This document shows positions 58,380 through 64,000 of a stretch of 64,000 nt of DNA, piece after piece. Location of the stretch: contig NC_077228.1 in NCBI RefSeq assembly GCF_027887165.1, positions 210,715,135-210,779,134 of the forward strand, given 5' to 3'. Numbering within the stretch: the first letter of the stretch is position 1; each line of letters starts with the position of its first letter. Below the pieces are notes generated by a model, which was not told the origin of the DNA, made no database searches, and saw only the letters and a program-made list of their open reading frames with translations. The position numbers were made by a program, and so were the translations under genes. Source of the DNA: Monodelphis domestica. Taxonomy: Eukaryota > Chordata > Mammalia > Didelphimorphia > Didelphidae.

Positions 58380-58860
58380 CCTGACATTTATAGCCCTTAC
58401 AATCTAGAATTCAGCTTGTCATTCCAGACTAATCACACGACTTTGTCTCATACATCTATATTTCAGCCAAACTGACCCACTTACATGAAATCTCATCCTT
58501 TGCCTTTGTGTCTTTGAAAAAGCTGCCCTTCAAACCTAGGATGCTTTCCCTCCTCATACCTACCTTGCAAAATCCCTTGCTTCTTTCTTTCTCTTTTTTT
58601 AATCTTTTACCTTTCATCTTAGAATCAATACTATGTATTGGTTCCAAGGCAGAACAGTGGAAAGGGGTAGGCAATGGCAGTTAATTAGATTTGCCCAGAG
58701 TCACACAGCTAGGAAGGGTCTGAGGCCAGATTTGCCTAGCTTCTTTCAAAAGACATCTCAGTTGGACCTCTTACAGGATACCTATCTTGATTCTTTCCCC
58801 TCACCCTAATTATTGAGCTTTCTCCCACCAAACCCCCCAAATGACTTATTTACTCTCCGA
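58380..58860 (+). mobile_element. L2 LINE 3' part with SINE insertion
   Basis: 'ctagaattcagcttgtcattcc', 'gccaaactgacccac', 'gatgctttccctcctcatacc' and, after the SINE, 'cttctttcaaaagacatctcagttgg' give the L2 ORF end on the plus strand. Confidence 0.65.
58591..58735 (-). mobile_element. tRNA-derived SINE, head truncated
   Basis: Tail 'tttaatcttttacctttcatcttag' and body 'gcccagagtcacacagctaggaag'. It stops at 'aggccagattt', and L2 resumes. Confidence 0.87.
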
Positions 58861-59027
58861 GACTTTGAGTATGTAACAGGTACCTTTGTGTAAAGGGAAC
58901 CCCCTCCTTAACTTTAACACTTTCCCCACTTGGACCACACTGTCCACCATGTTGAAGCTTGGATTATGCCAACTTTAGCAATGTGCTGCTCAAGGGTTTT
59001 CAGTGGGAGTTGATGAATTCCCTAACT
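58861..59027. other. No recognised feature
   Basis: Nothing recognised. Confidence 0.4.
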
Positions 59028-59152
59028 GTTCTTTTTTTTTTTTAAACCCCTTACCTTCCATCTTGGAATTAATACTGTGTATTGGTTCCAAGGTAGAAGA
59101 GTAGTAAGGGCTAGGCAATGGGGGCCAAGTAACTTGCCCAGGGTCACACATC
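59028..59152 (-). mobile_element. tRNA-derived SINE, head truncated
   Basis: Tail and body to 'cagggtcacaca'. The tRNA-like head is absent. Confidence 0.9.
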
Positions 59153-59485
59153 TGCCTAATTGGTTTTTGAACCAAAAGTTAGTATATATGTGTAGCCCTC
59201 CATCTGAGCTTACTGTCCCCAACTTATATGTATATTGGTGGTCTAGACTTACAGACTATTTCTCTCTTTGTAGTCTTAGGGATAACCTTGAAGGACTGGA
59301 GCTTCTAGTAATATAATTCACAATTCACAATCTTGTGTGCTTCCCAGTATCAATCAACTGGTAAACATCTCTCCAATATTAATTAATCAGTTACTTAATA
59401 AGCTTTTTTTTTTCAAAAATACATTTACTAAGAAGGTAATACTCACCCCCAGATGAACTCAGCCCATTGAGGGGTTTGGGGGGGG

Positions 59486-59993
59486 TGTATGTGTGAAATT
59501 AGAATCTGTTACCCTCAAAACTACGATTCCCGGGGGCAGCTGGGTAGCTCAGTGGATTGAGAACCAGGCCTAGAGACGGGAGGTCCTAGGTTCAAATCTG
59601 GCCTCAGACACTTCCCAACTGTGTGACCCTGGGCAAGTCACTTGACCCCCATTGCCTAGCCCTTACCACTCTTCTGCCTTGGAGCCAATACACAGTATTC
59701 ACTCCAAGATGGAAGGTAAGGGTTTAAAAAAAAAAAAACAAAATTACGATACCCAGAAAAAACCAAGATTCCCAGAACCTCACTCACTTCCTGTTGTTAT
59801 GTGCTGATGTAGACAGGATATAAATTGGGTGGAGTTCTGTGTCTAGCTTTTTTTTTTTTCCTTCCTATGGCTGCTTTGGTGGAGCTAGCCTTTTGAGCAG
59901 GTAGATTAACTTAGTCACATGGTTCTATTTTGTCAGATAATAAACTTTATAAAAATAACACTTGAAGTAGTGGACATTAATTTAACTCTTACA
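59486..59993 (+). mobile_element. LTR with SINE inside, class II-like
   Basis: Starts TGTATGTGTGAAATTAG and ends TTTAACTCTTACA. TATA-like gatataaattgg at about 59816 and gataataaactttataaaaataac at about 59937 (polyadenylation). GGGG lies on both sides, but the right GGGG is also the start of the next SINE, so the duplication is ambiguous. Related in layout to 47944-48717. Confidence 0.7.
59532..59739 (+). mobile_element. tRNA-derived SINE, youngest-looking copy
   Basis: Full, low-divergence copy (gggggcagctgggtagctcag to ggaaggtaagggttt). Flanks AAAACTACGATTCCC (59517-59531) and AAAATTACGATACCC (59740-59754) match at 13 of 15. Confidence 0.96.
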
Positions 59994-60192
59994 GGGGCAA
60001 GGACTAGGTATCTCAGTAGATTGAGAGCTAGACCTAGAGATGGGGGGTCCTAGGTTCAAATCTGACCTCAGAAACTTCGCACTATGTGACCCTGGGCAAG
60101 TCACTTGACCCCCATTGCCTAGTCCTTACCACTCTTCTGCCTTGGAACCAATACACAGTATTGATTCAAAGACGGACGTTAATTTAAAAAAA
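59994..60192 (+). mobile_element. tRNA-derived SINE
   Basis: Copy starting 'ggggcaaggactaggtatctcag' directly at the LTR end and finishing 'gattcaaagacgg' with an A/T tail. Confidence 0.92.
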
Positions 60193-60408
60193 ATGTTTTT
60201 AATCTCCTTGCCAGTAGCTTTTATTAGCTTTCACCTTCCTGTGAACTGTGTTTATTGCTCTGTAGATTGCTTTTCTTAGAAATTATGTTTTCATTAAAGG
60301 AAGAGTCATTTGAATCTTCAGGTGCTGAGTAGTCTGTTGTACTAGACAGAGAACCATGACCAAGACAAATTGCATTTTGTATCCATCCCATTAAGATTAT
60401 CTTCTTTG
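60193..60408. other. No recognised feature
   Basis: Nothing recognised. Confidence 0.35.
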
Positions 60409-60590
60409 TGGTAGCTAGGTGGTTCAGTGGATAGAAAGCCAAGTCTGGAGATGGGAGGTCTTGGGTTCAAATTTAGCCTTAGACACATCTTAGCTGTGTA
60501 ATCCTGGGTAAGTCATTTAACTTCCATTGCCTAGCTCTTACAACCTTCTTCTGCCTTGGAACCAATACTAAGATAGAAGATAAGAATTTA
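60409..60590 (+). mobile_element. tRNA-derived SINE
   Basis: 'tggtagctaggtggttcagtggatag' through 'taagatagaagataagaattta'. Confidence 0.92.
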
Positions 60591-60600
60591 AAAAACAAAA

Positions 60601-60690
60601 ATGAACTGAAGAAGGAAATCTACTCCAGAATCTCTGCCAAGAAAATCCCAAAATGGTCACGAAGAGTATGTCAAGACAACAACAACATAT
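60601..60690 (+). mobile_element. MAR1-type SINE tail fragment
   Basis: 'tgaagaaggaaatctactccagaatctctgccaagaaaatcccaaaatgg' then 'tcacgaagag' is the sense tail of the MAR1-type SINE (complement of 9660-9780). Confidence 0.65.
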
Positions 60691-60914
60691 TAAGAAAAGA
60701 CACATTGATTCCTGTGCTTTTTTGTTTTACAGGAATGGATGTTGTATGTCATCAAAACTTTCTTGCCATCTATTGATATAATTTTCCTAACAATGAACCA
60801 GTTAAATCTGCATTGCTGGAGGAAGCACCCATATTAAGGAGATGATAGTCATTGAAGTACAGATATCCTTTCTACATCATGACTTTCCCTATCACAGTTT
60901 GGATATATCACTGG
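60691..60914. other. No recognised feature
   Basis: Nothing recognised. Confidence 0.35.
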
Positions 60915-61654
60915 TGTAAGGATTATTTAGGGTTGTGACCTAATCCAAGTTTGATTTATGGTTGCCAGGGAATATCCCAAATAAAATACCCAAGTCAGTT
61001 TGGAACTATATGGTGGTTTAATCAATATATAGGGAAAAAATCAAGGAGAAGAGAGTTGGAAAACTATAGGATTTCTCAGGAAGAAATCAAGAAGAAGAGA
61101 GAGGAGAAAGGTATAGGATTTCTCCCTCCTAGCCTGTGCCAGGCAAGTTCAAAGTCCTCCGCCATGAGGTCCTTGAAGATTAGAGGCTTTCTCTAAGAGG
61201 ATAGTGTTTGGAAGGTAAAGGAGAGAAAAATCAGCCTAAGCTCCAAGAGATCTCAGAGAAGAGCCTTACCTGAACTAGGTTACTAGGCTTCCTCCAGTAT
61301 GGTATCAAGGAAAACTCACTGCTAAACCCGGACAATAGCTGCCACCATGCCAAGATCCTGACATGCTCAGCAAGCTGCTGCCAGAGCCACCTCTCTGCTG
61401 TCCAAGAGGTGAGAGAGAGGAAGTGATGCAAAACATATAGACAGCTTTACATCACTTTCCTGCATCTCACATGTACCAATGATATCTTGGGCTTGCCTTA
61501 GGACAGGCCAAGGGTCTGTCAATTGTTTCTGATTTGTCATTTGCTAGCACATGTCTGTCATAGGCCATCCTCATAAATACTTAATCCTTAAGAATGGGTG
61601 TAGACATTCCTGATTTTGTTAGACTAAGTAGGGTGGAGTAATCTAAAGTTCACA
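60915..61654 (-). mobile_element. Solo LTR, family 1, TSD CTGG
   Basis: 740-bp LTR with plus-strand ends TGTAAGGATT and AAAGTTCACA. CTGG flanks it exactly at 60911-60914 and 61655-61658. It carries a local duplication near 61021-61110 (aaatcaaggagaagagag and aaatcaagaagaagagag). Confidence 0.88.
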
Positions 61655-61659
61655 CTGGT

Positions 61660-62140
61660 CAGCATAAGAAATTAAATGGGAATTTGGGGGAAGTTTTGAG
61701 GAAGTTGCAGATGACACAAAGTTTAGAAACTCAGAAATTCATAAAATAGATATATAATATTTTTGATGTGAATATACTTAATATTTTAATACCATAAATA
61801 TACCCAGTAAATAACCCATAAATGAAAAAGAAAACATGCAGACTTCTTCTACAGCATGATGGGAAGGCCAAAATATTTTACACAGATTTTTCAGACTATG
61901 AGGGCACCACATCCCTAACCCTGACAATGTAGAAGGAATACTCCTATCATCTAGGGCATCCAGTGGGAAGAACCTCCAGTTGGACTCCTTATATATTGCA
62001 GGGATACTTGGAGAAATTCCAGCCTCTAAGACTAAACTTGATCTTCCAAAGGGGTCCAGAATAGAGGAGTCTCTTATTAGGCATTTATTAAATGCTTGTT
62101 CCTTTCCCTTTTCCTTCATGAATAGTAATATTAAGAATAC
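61660..62140. other. No recognised feature
   Basis: AT-rich then mixed sequence. The minus frame at 61778-62119 (113 codons) has no domain I recognise. Confidence 0.4.
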
Positions 62141-62145
62141 GGCCC

Positions 62146-62352
62146 TGGGGGCAGCTAGGTGGCTCAGTGGACTGAGAGCCAGACCTAGAGATGGGAGGTC
62201 CTAGGTTCAAATCTGGCCTCAGACACTTCCTAGCTATGTGCCTCTGGGCAGGTCATTTATTTAACCCCTATTGCCTAGCCCTTACTACTCTTCTGCCTTG
62301 GAACCAATATACAATATTGATTCTAACTTGAAAGGTAAAGGTTAAAAAAAAA
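62146..62352 (+). mobile_element. tRNA-derived SINE
   Basis: Complete copy. Flanks AAGAATACGGCCC and AAGAATCAGTCCC are a decayed target duplication. Confidence 0.94.
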
Positions 62353-62929
62353 AAGAATCAGTCCCATAAGGTTATCTCTAGAACCTGAAGCAGTAGCCAC
62401 TCTCTGGGAATCCAACCTAGAAGTGCAAATGCAAGTTGAGGAAATAGTCAGAGAGGTACTACAATGGTTTCTTTCTTCACTCATTCTCTGGATCTTCCTC
62501 CATTTCTGATACACAAATCCATGAAGTTGAGCTGCAGGGCCATCTCAGTTGACTTGTCATTGGGTCCCCTACCCTGAGTGATCTCCAAAGGGATAGAATT
62601 GGTACAAATCAGTTTTCTAATCCTTTTTCAGAGTAAAATTTCTAAGCATTAAAAGTTCTCCACTGTGAATTTATGGATTTTACCTTGTCCATAGGTTATA
62701 TCTTCTTATCTTGTGGGAATTGACTATAATTTACTTTATAACTAGCACTCTAAATCCAGCTCTCTTATCCATTGCATAACCAAGCTACCTACTAAGGATC
62801 CCAATTATTGATGATGAAGGAAGGAACTGTGAGGGGTAATAGAGGTATGGTGGTTTACATTTCATCAGGCTTCTTTGGACTCCAAATCACAGAGATTCTG
62901 GGAAGAGGACAACATCATCATCCCCAGCC
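62353..62929. other. No clear feature
   Basis: A short SINE-head-like string (ccagctctcttatccattgcataaccaagctacct) lies near 62757. Otherwise unrecognised. Confidence 0.35.
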
Positions 62930-63100
62930 TTTTAACTGAGTCCCTCTTCTTCCTCTATACGCCATTGTTTGGTGAGCTTGTCAGTTCCTCTCTTTGTAGA
63001 TGACCCCCAAATCTTTTTAATGAGTCCTAGTCCTCAGCTCCAGTCCCACATTATCAGTTGCATACTGAACATGTTGGGTTCCTGTTTGACCATCCATCCA
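62930..63100 (+). mobile_element. L2 LINE fragment
   Basis: 'tctttgtagatgacccccaaatctttttaatgagtcctagtcctcagctccagtcccacat' matches the L2 ORF region that encodes 'ADD..' in related elements. Short and diverged. Confidence 0.5.
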
Positions 63101-63730
63101 TTCATCCATCTCCATCTCATAGCCTCTTTATTGGATCTAGTTTTTCCTGTGTGCATTGTTAGATCAATGTCCTTTCGGTAATTGTGAGTCTCATTGAAGA
63201 TGCTCTACAGTGTTCTGGGACTCAAAGTAGTTAGCCAAATGGCAAATGCAAACAGAAACATCTGGAAAACCTCATCATTTGGGGGGAAATCTATCTTGCA
63301 TTTCCATTCTCGACAATGGTTAAAACCTTTGGCAAGCATAAATCTCTTTGTTTTATGCCTTGTTGATATGGACTTTCATTAGACATTAAACAAAATTAGT
63401 GTTACTTCCACGAAGGAATCTTGTAAGAAGGTTGGGAGAATAAGCTGCCACGGGTCTAGGAACTGGAGTGCAGTTTTCTGGCAATTTCACCAAGCCTAGT
63501 GAGAAGAGATTTGTTAGATTCAGCTCAAACTGATAGTAGAAGAATCCCAAGCCCTTAATGGCACCCCTAGAACCCTAAAGAGAGATGCATCTCATTCTAG
63601 GTGTACCTCTGAGGGGTGAGGATTCTAATGCTATCAACTTGAGCCCCATTTCCTGTATGCTCTCCTCTATATCAAACTCTAGTTACATTCAGTATCTCCC
63701 TTATATCATTGATTGACCCAGTGGCTAGCT
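63101..63730. other. No recognised feature
   Basis: A stretch at 63190-63420 looks like diverged repeat DNA but I cannot assign it. Confidence 0.35.
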
Positions 63731-63734
63731 TCAT

Positions 63735-64000
63735 CACTTTTCTCTCTGGAGGTGGATAGCAGTTTTTCATCATGAGTCCTTTGGAATTGTTTTGGATTAT
63801 TGTATTGATCAGAGTAGCAAAGTCTTTCACAGTTGATCATCATTACAACATTGTAGTCACTGTGAATAATGAGCTCTCAGTTCCCACACCACTTTGATCA
63901 GTTCATAAAGGTCTTGCTATGTTTTTCTGAAATCACCCCCATCTTCATTTTTTTGTAGAACCATAGTATTCCACAATCATATGGCACAACTTTCTCAGCC
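63735..64000 (-). mobile_element. Old L1 3' end, cut by window edge
   Basis: Minus strand: 'tctggaggtggatagcag', 'agagtagcaaagtctttcacagttgatcatc', 'gttcataaaggtcttgctatgtttttctg', 'accatagtattccacaatcatatggcacaactt'. Confidence 0.8.

Noticed and set aside
56398..61654. Two family 1 LTRs in the same orientation 3.8 kb apart, which could be the ends of one provirus
   Set aside because: The 60915 copy has its own exact CTGG/CTGG duplication, no primer-binding site or polypurine tract adjoins either LTR on the inner side, and the intervening DNA is SINEs, L1 and L2 pieces with no viral genes.
61778..62119. 113-codon minus-strand open frame
   Set aside because: No recognised domain, no splice context, AT-rich unique DNA. 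Length is within chance expectation for 64 kb in six frames.

Overview
The window is mammalian nuclear DNA and almost certainly marsupial. The evidence is about two dozen copies of a tRNA-derived SINE with the marsupial head (GGGGCAGCTRGGTGGCTCAG), MAR1-type SINEs, marsupial L1 elements with a long 3' end, and abundant old L2, MIR and CR1/L3 relics. A didelphid opossum (Monodelphis-like) fits best, but species is inferred from remembered repeat families, not measured. There is no bacterial, phage or organellar content. No long intact host gene is visible, and most open frames are translations of repeats.

Layout. 1-7.2 kb: old L1 end and a minus-strand L1 split by two solo LTRs. 7.4-18.8 kb: L2, MIR, SINEs, hAT-like and LTR relics, plus a 37-bp segment apparently copied from 7.4 kb away. 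18.8-26.1 kb: a full-length but decayed plus-strand L1 with a 10-bp target duplication and a solo LTR inside ORF1. 26.1-32.4 kb: the least repetitive part, holding a GC-box/CCAAT promoter-like segment and a candidate short spliced gene (30915-31601). 32.4-37.5 kb: minus-strand L1 that has lost its endonuclease region by an internal deletion. 37.5-46 kb: LTRs, a hAT-like element and an old L1 carrying an LTR within an LTR. 46-48.7 kb: an endogenous retrovirus remnant with a gag matrix fragment and an LTR. 48.9-52.5 kb: an old L2 broken by L1 and SINE insertions. 52.5-64 kb: dense SINEs, microsatellites, solo LTRs and old LINE ends.

Nesting order gives a relative history: L2, MIR, CR1/L3 and older L1 first, then younger L1, then solo LTRs and SINEs. 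Seven LTR intervals have exact matching 4-bp flanking duplications. These LTRs lack any internal region, the usual sign of LTR-LTR recombination. The best non-repeat lead is the promoter-like block and small membrane-protein-like exons near 30.6-31.6 kb. All family names come from sequence recognition without a database search.
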